A stretch of 64,000 bases of DNA from Protula sp. h YS-2021 (lineage: Eukaryota > Annelida > Polychaeta > Sabellida > Serpulidae): NCBI GenBank assembly GCA_949752745.1, contig OX457024.1, positions 107,934,287 to 107,998,286 on the forward strand, read 5' to 3'. Below, in pieces: positions 10,466 to 20,989 of the stretch. Numbering within the stretch: position 1 is the first letter of the stretch; the number at the start of each line of letters is the position of its first letter. Below the pieces are notes generated by a model. That model worked only from the letters and a program-made list of their open reading frames with translations, made no database searches and was not told where the DNA came from. The position numbers and the translations under genes were made by a program.

Positions 10466-13400
10466 GTAAGTAAAAAACAGCTGATTTTGAAGCGTACGGG
10501 TACTCGCACGAGTAGACTTACGAGTACAGACACCAAGTCAGCAAGCCCATTCGTATTAGGGTTTTTCCGATGGAGTAGTCGTTTCGACTGCAATTTTTTA
10601 TCGAGAAATGATAAAGAAACGATAAAGCAAAACCATCAAATAAGCCAACTCGCACTTTTGCCGAAAAGTTTTTGCGTTTCGGCTGAATTTAGGTGGGATA
10701 AGGACATAAAGAAATGATGGCTTTATAAATTTGAAAATGTGCATGTTGACAGAAAATTAGAATTTTTATGTTTTTCCCTTATCATTTCTTTATAATTTAT
10801 CCCCCAACATTTTCAGTCGAAACAACACCTCCACCGGAAAAATCCCAAAGTGCGAATTGGCTTATAAGCCAAATCACACTTTGGGCGTTCCCAATAAAAA
10901 TGCGCAAAAATTCCTGCGTTTCGAATAAAATAACCGGGTAAAAAATGAAAGAAATGATAGAGAGATTTCGCCTAAATGTCAAATTTCTCTTGCACCAAAG
11001 AGCAATCGGGTTTTTAACAACCCGTTTGATATTTTAAAAACTTGTTAAAAGTTGTAACAAATTGTTTCAAGTTTCATTTTCTTTTATGTTCCGAGTATGA
11101 GCTGTTTTTGCGATATTTCTTCCATATTTTTCTATCATTTCTTTCATTTCTTTACCCGGTTCCCACGCAGTCGAAATTCGAAATTCTTGCGCATTTTATT
11201 CGAAACACCGAAAGTGTGATTTGGCTTATTGTAATTTCTTTCGAAACACAAAAAAACTTTTCGGCAAACGTGTAAGTCTATGGTAGTGTCGTTTCGACTG
11301 CACATATTTTGGTGAAATAGTAAAGAAATGAGTACGGAAAAACATGCAATTAAATCCTTATTTTCTTTCAGCGTGCATACTTTCGAGTTTAAAAACCCAT
11401 CGTATGGTCTTTTAAAAACTTTACGTATTATTTGGCCTTTTTAACAGCCAACTTTCGAAAATGTTTCTGGCAAAACGGAATTTTGACGATGTTGCCAGTT
11501 TTTTTCCCTACCATTTCTTTATATCTTTATCCCAACCGAAATCGGTTGAAACACAAAAACTTTTCGGCTAAAGTGTAAGTTTGAATCCACCTATACATAA
11601 CAATTGCTCATTCTTTTTGATTACTACCCCCCCCCCCCCCTGCCTTGAAAAAAAACAAAAAAACAGGAACTATATCTGTGCCGCAGTTACTAAGTCAATC
11701 GGAAGTTAAAAATGTTCAGATTCGGGAGGAGAATCAAATATACTTAAATTACCAGAGCATGATTGAGCAACTTAATTTTCCTGAAAGAGAAATATCTGAC
11801 AAAAATAAACATCTTGATTATAAAATCGCTCTTAAAATCTTAAAATCACTCTTAAAATCTACGCGTTTCACCACACAGTATCTGTATTTGATAGTAACTT
11901 ACAGCGTTGTTTCGCCATCAAGTGAGAAGAGACACCTTACGAACATTTGTCAAATGCTCGGATGTGCAGCTTTTTTGGAAACATGGATAAGAAAAAATGT
12001 GGTCAAATAGAAGCAGAACTGGTCTTGAACAATTATAAATTCTCGGGGTGCGTAAAGAAGGTAACATACAGAATGTGTCGCCTTCCTTGGATTATATACT
12101 TTTTCCTGGTCGAATTTATATACACAAGTGCAAAAATAGAAATCAAACGCATCCTTCACTTCATTTATTAAGTATCATGAAGTAGCTATACATGTTAAAA
12201 AACTGTTGCATCAACAAGTGATAAAATGTAGGTAAACTCTCTCATGCACACACATAAAGTGCCATTTAAGTTGGTTATTGTAATATAAATATAATCAACT
12301 GCAGCTAAAAAAATCACTCATGTAACTTGAAGAAAAAAAATCAGTGAAATTGGTTGTAAATGAGACCATTTCATTAAGTTTATATATTTGATAAACTGTT
12401 CGAGGATTTGTTACAAAGTTTTTTTCACAAAGTTATTAACCTGAGATATATATATTTTTTTCAATTAAATCGGTGATTGTGTTAAAGAAACCCGTGGTTT
12501 TTAACAAAAATGAATAATTACATGAAATAAATAAATAAATGGTTGAGTAATAATAATAAAAACTTGATGCTTGAAGTCACACTGATATTTTATGCTATAA
12601 AGGAAAAATACCAATAGCTTATTCAATTTAGATCGCGTAAATCAATAACGTGATTCTCGTTTCAGGTGGAAGAGGGCAACATAGAGTACAAACTGAAACT
12701 AGTCAATCCAAGTGAATCTCGATTTGAGCATTTAGTAACGCAGATGAAATGGCGCCTCCAAGAGGGAGAGGGGGAAGCTATTTACGAAATAGGAGTCAGT
12801 GACAATGGCATGTTAGCTGGTCTAACAGACGATGAAATGAACGCATCTTTGAAAACACTAGAACGCATGGCTTCCAAGTGAGTGCTAAACACCTAAAACG
12901 TTTCATAAATTTTCTTCTAGAAGTTGGCATATAGTTAAGTATTCTCTTTTATAAAGGTGATGAGCAGTGATATACCGTATACTTTCATGAATGATTTATT
13001 TATGTGTCGGGAGGCTAACAGATTTGCAACCCAATTACCCATGACCAATTTCTTTAGATATGTCGTATATCCGCAATTTTCGAGTAAGACGTGCTGCTTT
13101 TAAAAACATCGGCCACCTGCAACCTCTCCCCCTCCTCCACCCCGAGTTAATCGTGGTTCGACGCCTTTCTTCTCGTCCCAGTTCGATGACGTGTCCATGA
13201 AGTACGTACTGGATTTGTATACAGGGTAATTTTGGTATGGATCCGGATTTGTATACAGGGTAATTTGGTATGGATCCGGATTTGTATACATGGTAATTTT
13301 TGGTATGGATCCGGATTTGTATACAGGGTAATTTTGGTATGGATCCGGATTTGTATACAGGGTAATTTTGGTATGGATCTCACATCTTCAGGTTACACGC

Positions 13401-15510
13401 ATCAATGTCTGTGCTGAGGGAGAGAAAAATAAACAATGAACAAACGGGTGTAGTGAAAACAGCTGCAGAAATCCTAGTCCGAAAGTGCCGGAAAACCAAC
13501 AGGTAACAAGGGCCTAAAAATCCGCAAAGCCTTGAAAACGTCTTTTTTCTCTAATAATCTTAAGAAGGTATTACATCAGCCCAATTACTAAAGTTTTCTT
13601 TATTGTTGAAATAATATTTACATTTCACAGTTAAGAAGGAAAAGAATGACCAAACTGTGTATCTTGTGATGTTCGTGAATTTGTGAGAATTGACAAAAAA
13701 AAAAAACAAAAACAAAGAAAAAAAAAAACAAACAAACAAACAAAAAGAAAAACGGATGATCTAAGAATAAGAATGTCTCGCTGGAATAAATTAAGTGTAA
13801 CAATTTATCGAAAGTGGGGAAGTGATTCAACAACAATTTGTATTTTATTTTCGTGCACAGTTCATAGATCTACGGCTAAGCGGTACTGGGGAATGTAGAC
13901 GCGGGCAAGAGTACACTGCTGGGTGTACTCACACACAGTGAACTCGATAACGGACACGGGCGGGCAAGACTCAACCTGTTCAGGCACCTGCACGAGATTC
14001 AGTCCGGCCGCACGTCCAGTATCAGTCATGAGATTCTGGGGTTCAACAGCGAGGGGGAGGTGAGAACCTCCCCCCCCCCCCCCCCCCCACCCACCGATTC
14101 TTTTCTATATCATTTATAAGGGAAAGTGACAGAAGAGAGGGGAGGAGGAGGGGGAGACTTACAGTATGGAGTAGTGTGTAGGGTGGATAGTTTACTTTGT
14201 GGCCGACAGGGTGACATAATGTTCGCCCGGTATCAACCTATGGTCAGGCTGTCACCGTTAACGGACACTGTGTAAAAAAGCGATGGTTTAAGTTTTTGAA
14301 AACGCATTATATTTAGATATAATGTTAATAAAATGAATAAAAAAAAATGAAGGGAGTAATATCTAATAACAAATACGGGTAAACAAATGTCACTTAATGA
14401 AATGTTTTGCAGGTCGTGAATTACAGCGAATCCCGAACTGCAGAAGAAATCTGTGAGAGTTCCACTAAGCTCATCACTCTAATTGATCTCTGCGGACACA
14501 CGAAGTACTTGAAGACCACCATATTTGGATTAACAGGATACTCTCCAGACTTCGCCATGCTCGTCGTGAGCGCAAGCACTGGGATTGGTAAGTCAGGAGG
14601 GGGGCGTGGGTGGGGTGTGAGGGGAGACAGACACTCAATTAAAGGGTCATTGGTTCTGGACCCAGCTTATTACAGAATCAGTGACTGAATGCAGTGCTCG
14701 GTCAAGGACTGGAAATAAACAACGTGCGAGGCTGGAAGTAAACAACGTGTTTATTTCCGTTTTGATCTCATAAAAACAAAGCTCACAAGGTCTGGCCCAA
14801 ACGGTTGAAGCAGAGAAGAAAATGAAATCTGTTCGATTGATTCACTACACACCTGGACAGTGTGTGGTAGGAATTATTTTTTTGCTTCTGCGTATAAATA
14901 CAGGGTATAACTTCACGCACTTACCTTTTGAATGCGCATGGATTGAACAGCTAATAGATGCAAAACATGCATAGATCCACTGCCAGAAAATTCACACTTT
15001 GATCTGCTTGTTTTGTTTCTAATAATTTATCAGTTTCTTTTTTCTCATTTTAAGCTTGAGGTGTTTTGAAAATATTACAATTTATTATTATTACAATTAT
15101 TATTATTATTATTTTTTTTTTTTGCAGTCGGGACTACCAAAGAGCATTTAGGACTGGCCCTGGCATTGGGTGTACCCATTTTTGTGGTCGTGACAAAAAT
15201 CGATGTGTGTCGCAGTAGCCAAGTGGAGCGGACAATCAAACAGCTGGAGAGGATTCTCAAGTCACCCGGATGTAAAAAAGTGCCGTTACGCGTCGAGGTG
15301 GAGGATGACGCCGTCACAGCTGCCGCAAACTTCCACTCCGAGAGGTACACCTTTTTTAGTCAACCATTCCCTCCCCTCCCCCCCCTCCCCGCACCAACCA
15401 CCACAATAATTATAAAGCTTACTGCAATTAGGTCTGAACTGGTGAACAGGAAAAATAGTCTTACATATGTTGGCCGCTGACAGGCAATAAGAGAGAGAGA
15501 GAGGGGGGGG

Positions 15511-15541
<31 letters not shown>

Positions 15542-15554
15542 GGGAGAGAGAGAG

Positions 15555-15596
<42 letters not shown>

Positions 15597-16278
15597 AGAG
15601 AGAGAGAGGGAGAGAGATAGTCAGCTATAGTCACAGAGGTACTGTCTTGATTTTCAGTATTTGCCCAGTATTGCCAAGTCACAGATGAGCTGTCTTGGTT
15701 TTTCAGTATTTGCCCAGTATTCAGCGTGTCCAGCGTGACGGGGACAAACACGGACTTGCTGGTCAAGTTCCTCAACGTCCTGCCGCCGCTGCATAGCTCC
15801 AAGGAGCGCGAGCAGTTCATGCAAGAACACACCGAGCACCAGGTGGGTACTTCCACCCCAACCCTCCCATCCGCACCCCTTCAATCCCCTCCCCAAAACA
15901 CACTGAGCACCAGGTGGGTACTTCCACCCCCGACCCTCATACCACCACCAAACCAACCCTCCTTACCCACTCTCCTCCCCTTCAACGTCCGGCTGCCACT
16001 GCATAGCTCCAAGGAGCGCGAGCAGTTTATGCAAGAACACACTGAGCACCCGGTGGGTGCGACCAACCCGAACCCTCCTGCTTCTCCTCCCCAACGCCCC
16101 CCCCCCCCGCGCTGCCCATCAACGTCCTGCCGTCGGTGCAGAGCTCCAAGGAGTCGTTATGCAAGAACATCGAGCATTACGTGGGTACCTCTCCCTCCCC
16201 CACCCGTATGCACTACCCCTCTCCCCCCCCCAAAAAAAAGTAAAAAGTTAAATAGAAATAACTACCTTTTTACCCTCA

Positions 16279-16342
<64 letters not shown>

Positions 16343-17119
16343 GACAGAGACAGAGAGAAAGAAAGAGAGAGAGAGAGAAAGATAGAGAGAGAGAGAAAGA
16401 TAGACAGAAAGAGGGAGAGATGCTTGTCAGTGGTAGGAATGTCAATTTAAACCAAATTGAGAAGAGACGTTTAGGAAATGGGTAACCGCCAGTGTTCACG
16501 AGTAACTCATTCCATGTGTTGACCTGTAATAACATAACATTTGCAGATAGACGAGATCTACAACATCCCCGCCGTGGGCACCGTGGCCGGGGGTACGATC
16601 CTCCGCGGCACCGTCAAAGAGGGCGACTCGCTGCTGGTCGGGCCGAGCGATAATGGGGAGTTTAGCCCAGTCACCGTGGCAACCATCCAGCGCAATCGCC
16701 TGTCGTGTCGCATAGCAACGGCTGGGCAGACCGCCTGCGTGTCCTTCACTGCGGAGCCCGAGAACCCGGTAAGGCGGGGCATGGTGCTCGTAAGCCCCGC
16801 CCTCAAGCCCACGGCCTGCATAGAGTTCGAAGCCGACGTCTATCTCCTCTTTCACAATGGCTACATCTGCAAGGGCTTTCAGACTGTTATCCACGTGGGC
16901 AATGTCCGACAGACGGCCATCTTAGTGCGCATGAGCAAGACCAGTCTGCACACCAATGAGAAGGCAGTGGTCACGTTCAGATTCATCAACAAACCGGAGC
17001 ACATCCGCACCGGAGCGAGACTGTTGTTCAGGGAGGGTCGGACTAAGGGCATGGGCGAGGTCACTAGAATTGTCCCATTTAACCAACCAAGCGAGGCAGA
17101 AGAGGGCGCGAGCAGATAA
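10391..17119 (+). CDS. GTPBP2: GTP-binding protein 2, eight exons
   Basis: Exons: 10391-10465, 12666-12877, 13392-13502, 13861-14059, 14413-14587, 15128-15344, 15707-15842, 16547-17119, all with GT-AG borders. They total 1698 nt, or 565 residues; human GTPBP2 is about 600. Exon 1 to 2 joins L-P-P-E to [12 protein letters not shown], as in vertebrate GTPBP2. G-domain motifs in order: GNVDAGKS (about 143-150), SGRTSSIS (switch I), DLCGH (224-228, with Cys where most have Ala), TKID (280-283), SSVTG (338-342). Domains II-III fill exon 8 and include H-V-G-N-V-R-Q-T-A and [11 protein letters not shown]. The family works in the cytosol with Pelota in rescue of stalled ribosomes. [17 protein letters not shown] sequence favours GTPBP2 over GTPBP1. 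The first 19 nt of exon 4 contain in-frame stops (see findings), most likely a consensus error. Confidence 0.92.
10480..11600. repeat. degenerate direct and inverted repeats in GTPBP2 intron 1
   Basis: Recurring words in both orientations: GTCGTTTCGACTGCA, AATGATAAAGAAA / TTTCTTTATC, CCGAAAAGTTTTTGCGTTTC, AAATAAGCCAA / TTGGCTTAT. They are spread over about 10560-10740, 10790-10990, 11080-11300 and 11450-11600. This looks like a cluster of old copies of one element with foldback potential. Confidence 0.55.
11600..12660. other. rest of GTPBP2 intron 1
   Basis: Contains a C-run (11628-11641) and AT-rich sequence. A 121-codon frame at 11645-12010 has no recognisable domain and no supporting signal. 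Confidence 0.5.
12666..12877 (+). CDS. GTPBP2: GTPBP2 exon 2
   Basis: Follows a TTTCAG acceptor and encodes the family-specific N-terminal block: [15 protein letters not shown], then I-G-V-x-D-N-G and S-L-K-T-L-E-R-M. Ends ..TCC AA before GTGAGT (phase 2). Confidence 0.93.
13205..13380. repeat. minisatellite, about 35-nt unit, beside a splice acceptor
   Basis: Five units of GGATTTGTATACAGGGTAAT + TTTGGTATGGATCC (unit length varies by T-runs). The last unit ends about 12 nt before the exon 3 acceptor (13391), so the array occupies the place of branch point and pyrimidine tract. Confidence 0.85.
13392..13502 (+). CDS. GTPBP2: GTPBP2 exon 3
   Basis: Starts after CTTCAG. The first base completes K, then [11 protein letters not shown] and A-E-I-L-V-R-K, matching the V-L-R-E-R-E...V-L-V-R-K region just before the G domain. 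Donor GTAACA at 13503, phase 2. Confidence 0.85.
13861..14059 (+). CDS. GTPBP2: GTPBP2 exon 4 (P-loop), with frame defect
   Basis: From 13880 on it reads [19 protein letters not shown] and continues to L-G-F-N-S-E-G-E before GTGAGA, phase 0. The preceding 19 nt read F-I-D-L-R-L, the expected residues, but in another frame: an extra A sits between CTA and GCG. In the frame inherited from exon 3 the same bases give TAG and TAA. Overall frame across the gene is kept. Confidence 0.8.
14413..14587 (+). CDS. GTPBP2: GTPBP2 exon 5 (G3 motif)
   Basis: Starts after [22 protein letters not shown], then I-D-L-C-G-H-T-K-Y (G3) and [11 protein letters not shown]. Ends T-G-I-G before GTAAGT, phase 1. Confidence 0.93.
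15128..15344 (+). CDS. GTPBP2: GTPBP2 exon 6 (G4 motif)
   Basis: Starts after TTTTTTTGCAG: completes [12 protein letters not shown], then V-V-V-T-K-I-D (G4) and [10 protein letters not shown]. Ends S-E-(R/S) at donor GTACAC, phase 2. Confidence 0.92.
15487..15622. repeat. (GA)n microsatellite
   Basis: Near-pure GA with G-runs in GTPBP2 intron 6. Confidence 0.95.
15707..15842 (+). CDS. GTPBP2: GTPBP2 exon 7 (G5 motif)
   Basis: Starts after [22 protein letters not shown] (G5), then [19 protein letters not shown]. Ends H-Q before GTGGGT, phase 0. The acceptor region with the first exon bases is duplicated upstream (about 15643-15673). Confidence 0.9.
15896..16188 (+). pseudogene. three partial copies of GTPBP2 exon 7 end
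   Basis: Copy A (about 15896-15945) holds only the last codons and the donor. Copy B (15983-16060) repeats about 68 nt of exon plus GTGGGT with few changes and an open frame. Copy C (16119-16188) is more diverged with an internal deletion. None has an AG acceptor in front, so they should not be spliced in as whole exons. They could serve as decoy or alternative 5' splice sites if the upstream donor is skipped. Confidence 0.8.
16284..16412. repeat. (GA)n microsatellite
   Basis: Near-pure GA in GTPBP2 intron 7, with GATA and GACA interruptions toward its end. Confidence 0.95.
16547..17119 (+). CDS. GTPBP2: GTPBP2 exon 8, domains II-III and stop
   Basis: Starts after [23 protein letters not shown], the start of the EF-Tu domain-2-like barrel. 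Continues with [15 protein letters not shown] and H-V-G-N-V-R-Q-T-A, then [11 protein letters not shown] near the end. Stop TAA 17117-17119. Higher GC than the upstream exons. Confidence 0.94.
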   Translation: MDEIYNIPAVGTVAGGTILRGTVKEGDSLLVGPSDNGEFSPVTVATIQRNRLSCRIATAGQTACVSFTAEPENPVRRGMVLVSPALKPTACIEFEADVYLLFHNGYICKGFQTVIHVGNVRQTAILVRMSKTSLHTNEKAVVTFRFINKPEHIRTGARLLFREGRTKGMGEVTRIVPFNQPSEAEEGASR

Positions 17120-18160
17120 AATGGAGCAAAAAGTAAAATAATAATGATAAAAAAAAATAGCGGTGTTTACTCAACGCCTACTCAACCGTCAAGATTGTTT
17201 TGAAAAAGCGTGTTGAAATTTTTCATTATTCAGATCAGTTTGCCGCTGTTGTTATTTTCATTGAACCACCTGTAAATTTTTGTTTTCCTCGATTTGGGTA
17301 TCGGGGTGGGGATGGAGAGGAGTTAGTGGGGGGGGGGGGGGGGGGTAGGGTTGTAAGAAGAAATTGCCCGAGAAATTTCTTGAAAACGCCCCATGTGTTT
17401 TCTAAGGTTATGCATTGAATTTGTTTCCCTGAAACAATAGTGCTATAAATTGTTTGTTTCCCTGTACCACCCCCCCTCCCCGCTCACACCCTCCCCCCTC
17501 ACACCCTCCCCCCCTCACACCCTGCCCCTCACACTTTCCCCCCTCACACCCTCCCCTATCACACCTTCCCCCCTCTTTGTACATATTTGTTTGATGAAGA
17601 GGTAGTCATAAAAAAAAGAAGTCAGGAAGGTATTGAAAACACACACACACGTGTAGAGTATGTCTTCTAGGCAATGTCTGCATTTGTTTACTGTGATTTT
17701 TATGCTGTTTAGATATTTGCGGTCTGCCATATGGTGTGTGGAGTCTGTTCGCGGTCACACATGCTGTTTATTGGTTGCACTTCCTGTTCCGCTTTTGAAG
17801 AATCACGTTGGGGTGGGGGGAGGGGGTTGTTGTTTATTTTGGTAGGAGGGGGTGGTATATGACTGTTTTTAGGGGGGGGGGTGTTTTGGGGCGGAATGTT
17901 TCCAGGTATCTGTCTAAAATTTATGTGTCGAACCTCTGTGTTGGAAGGGGGTAGGGGGTGGTTGTTGCTTGTTTGATGTGAGGGAGGGAGGGGGCGTAGC
18001 TGTTATGTAATAGCTATGTGTGTATCTAAAGTTTAGAAGTTTTGAACGCTCTGTGAGGAGGTGCATGGAAGGCATGTTTTTCAGCCTGTGACCTTGACAG
18101 TAGAAAGTCGCATTAGTGCTCTTCCTGTCTCCGCGCTACGGCTAGTAGCAGTGTGTTCAC
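17120..18160. other. GTPBP2 3' UTR or flank, G- and C-rich runs
   Basis: Poly-G near 17328-17346, and a CACACCCTCCCCCCT minisatellite (17466-17575). No gene recognised. The first canonical AATAAA I noticed past the stop is at 19213-19218, so the 3' UTR may be long. Confidence 0.45.
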
Positions 18161-18164
18161 AGGT

Positions 18165-18428
18165 ACCGTTACCATAGTTACCGCACCATTCCCAAAGTTA
18201 TCGTACCTTCACATTAGTTACCATATCATAACTTTAATTACCATACCTTTTCTATAGTTGGCCCGTACCTTCACCTTACTGACCATACCGTCACTTGTGT
18301 TACCATACCGTCTCATAAGTTACCATACCTTTTCCATAGAGGCTGCAACATGACCTTAGTTACCATGCCGCCCCCTTAGGCATCTGGCTCATACCTTATA
18401 TATATATATATATGTGTATATATATATC
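18165..18428. repeat. TAGTTACCATACC repeat and (TA)n
   Basis: Degenerate units of about 30 nt containing (A/G)GTTACCATACC and CCTTCAC fill 18165-18375. A TATATA/TGTATA run follows at 18400-18428. Confidence 0.75.
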
Positions 18429-18429
18429 A

Positions 18430-19440
18430 TGTTTTGTTATGAATAGCAGCGGCTTATGGTAAGCGAGATGGCGGTTAAGGACATCATTAATGACATTTCT
18501 GTCAACTCAGTATTACATTGGACTTTAGTTTTAGTTGCGTAGCTTTTTAGATTATATTTATCCCTGAGCGCCATTTTATAATTTATTCACTGCAGTTTAT
18601 TTTCCAGCAGTTGGAGAGATCTATTTTGTTTCATATTTCTCCCACAGTTGTGACAATTTTTATGCTTGTGATTTGGCACAGAAACGTTATGTGATCCGAG
18701 CATGATTTACGTTACAACCGAGAACTTGTAAAATACTTTAGGTAACATGCACAGCAAAAAAAAATTATAGAGATTGTGGTGTATAAAATATGGTTTTTGT
18801 TTCACGTGCATGCCTGTTAACACAGAAAGCGACGTAACTCACCACAATCCTGCGATGAAGTATATATATTTTGAAGTGTTCTATTTTGTTTAGCAGACGG
18901 TAGTGCTATGTGAGTTCCTTCGGTACTTTCAAAAAACGAAATCCTTGTTTTGTTAAAAATTCCTTGTTTTGGTATGATTGTTGCGAAAAAAAACAAAGAC
19001 TGTTAGTGAGCCGTATCAAACACTGTTAGTCATATCCAAGTCAGGTGTGTGGGACGGAGCACGCCTGGAGCTGGTTAACGCACTGCCTATACATTTGTCA
19101 GCATTCTTACCTCTGTTGCTTATTGACTTTGTATTTTCACTTAGGATGTGTCATGTTAAAGAAAAACGCAGAGACACGACTATTTTTGTTGGTGATGTAG
19201 TCGAATTGATTGAATAAATTGTTCACAAACTAACCGTTTAGTTGCACTTGTGGGTGGAACGTTGGTTGGATTTTAAAAAAAAATGGGACGAATCCGGGTC
19301 AGTTGTGGCGAAGCCAGTCGTCCGGCCGCCATTGACGAACAAGTGTTGATCGTGACGGCTACATTTTTCACACTGGTCGTCCGGTTGACAACCTAAAACC
19401 TCCCTCGCTACTCTCGATAATGATCTTCCATTTTCTTTTT
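18430..19440. other. no gene recognised
   Basis: AT-rich, possibly GTPBP2 3' UTR; AATAAA at 19213-19218. A 79-codon frame at 18978-19217 has no recognised features. Confidence 0.4.
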
Positions 19441-20165
19441 AACCCAGCCGACTTTGTCGGATTGGGTTAGTCGTATCACTATAGGGGGCTTGAATGTATG
19501 TGCGTATGTTAAACTTTTTCTTTAAAATGCCACTCCTCCTACAGTTTTTCTCCAATCGTTTTGATATTACGCAGGAATGTCCCCCACCTGGGTATTACTT
19601 TTTTGACGATTGACGAAAAACTGACAAAATGGCGGCACTTTTTGTGCCCCGTTTTGACCCATTTTTTAAAAATGCTACTCCTACAGTATTACTAAAATAG
19701 TTTAGAGGTTATGCCGGTATGTTTCCCAGGGGTTCGCCTACCAGGCTATTATTTTTTTTCGCGGTTCGCGAAAATCTGCCGAAATGGCGGAACTTTGAAG
19801 TTTGGCAAAAACTGGAATAAATGGTAGTAAATAACTGAATTGTCAAACCATTCATTTGTCTCAGTCTTTTTCAAATAGTTATAAAATTTTAATCGAAAGT
19901 TTCTTAGGTGTTTCTCCACCTGGGCTTTGCTTTTTTCGCAAATGACAAAAAATGCCGAAATGGTGGAATTTTAAAGTTTTTATAAAATTGTGTAAATGTC
20001 GGTAAATGCGGGAATCATCAAAACCCAACCTCTCCAACATCCCTTTTCGGGTAGCTTCCAAATTCGAATTAAATGCATTTTACATAGTTCTTGAAGTGGT
20101 TTTTAGACCAGCCGACTATGTCGGGCTGGTCTTATCTTATCAATAGAGGGGTATCCGTCGTCCGT
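19441..20165. repeat. hairpin-ended repeat element with internal tandem units
   Basis: An imperfect palindrome at 19441-19467 (AACCCAGCCGAC-TTT-GTCGG...) and a second at about 20105-20130 (AGACCAGCCGAC-TAT-GTCGG...) are each followed by TATC..ATAG.GGGG. Between them lie three diverged units of about 170 nt marked by CACCTGGG.(A/T)TT.CTTTTTT, CGAAAA and AAATGG(C/T)GGAA (about 19530-19640, 19670-19800, 19860-20000). Confidence 0.65.
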
Positions 20166-20169
20166 ATGT

Positions 20170-20985
20170 ACGTATGTATGTGTGGATGCGGCTTCGTCGG
20201 GAAACAAGACGAATTGGTGTGTATCACGTTGCAATGTTAAAGTGAAACGGACCGAATTTCGGTCCGTTTCGCATTTTGGTCGGGTCGTCCGTTTCGCAAA
20301 TCTGTGTAAGGGGCTCATTTTGCGAAACAGGACGTGCTCTTTCACCTGAGACCACATGCCTATTTCGCAGAAATTTACAGAGACCTTCAAAATTTCTGTG
20401 TAAAATAGTTCTCACACCAACATATAGGTGGCTACCTACCATGAACTCTGTGTGAGAAAAGCACGTGGAACGAGAGCCAATCAGAAGACGTACACATCTT
20501 TCGATCTGTGTGAAATCTATTTTTATATCACATTTCAACCAATCAGGTGCTAGCACATGTGTCAGGGGAGCGCGACCACGTGTTGGAATGGACCCGGCCC
20601 CAGGTGGTTGTCTACTTTTTGGCCTACATTTTAGTAGATTCTGGGGTGGCATATCCGTATAATTGTATTTAAAACAGGAAGAATAATATCGCAAATACGT
20701 TTTAAAGTTATTTATTGTTTTGTTTGTAGCCTATAAATCTCAAAAATCAAAGTTAAAGTTGAGGGTAAGCAAGGCAACACCCCTTTTGGTAGTGGACGAT
20801 AATACCAGAAAGTTTCCACTTCATTTTTTTAAGTACATATTTTTGTTTAACTGAAGCAAAGTGTCACATATTTTATTAAGCAATCGTTAGAGTTTGTTAT
20901 TCTTCGTAGATTCTTGTTTTTTTTTTAACCAAGTCATTTGTTTGACATATTATTTTCGGTTTCTTTATGTAAGCCGGTCTGTTTC
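20170..20985. other. no gene recognised
   Basis: Rich in TTTCGC/GCGAAA words (about 20267, 20293, 20322, 20363). A 156-codon frame on the minus strand (20224-20694) has low-complexity charged composition and no domain I know. Confidence 0.35.
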
Positions 20986-20989
20986 GCAA

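Noticed and set aside
11645..12010. 121-codon frame in GTPBP2 intron 1
   Set aside because: No recognised domain, AT-rich codons, no splice or promoter support.
10391..17119. GTPBP2 as a pseudogene because of stops in exon 4
   Set aside because: All other exons, splice sites and G motifs are intact over 1.7 kb of coding sequence, and the defect is confined to 20 bases with compensating shifts; SNAP-25 shows the same kind of error.
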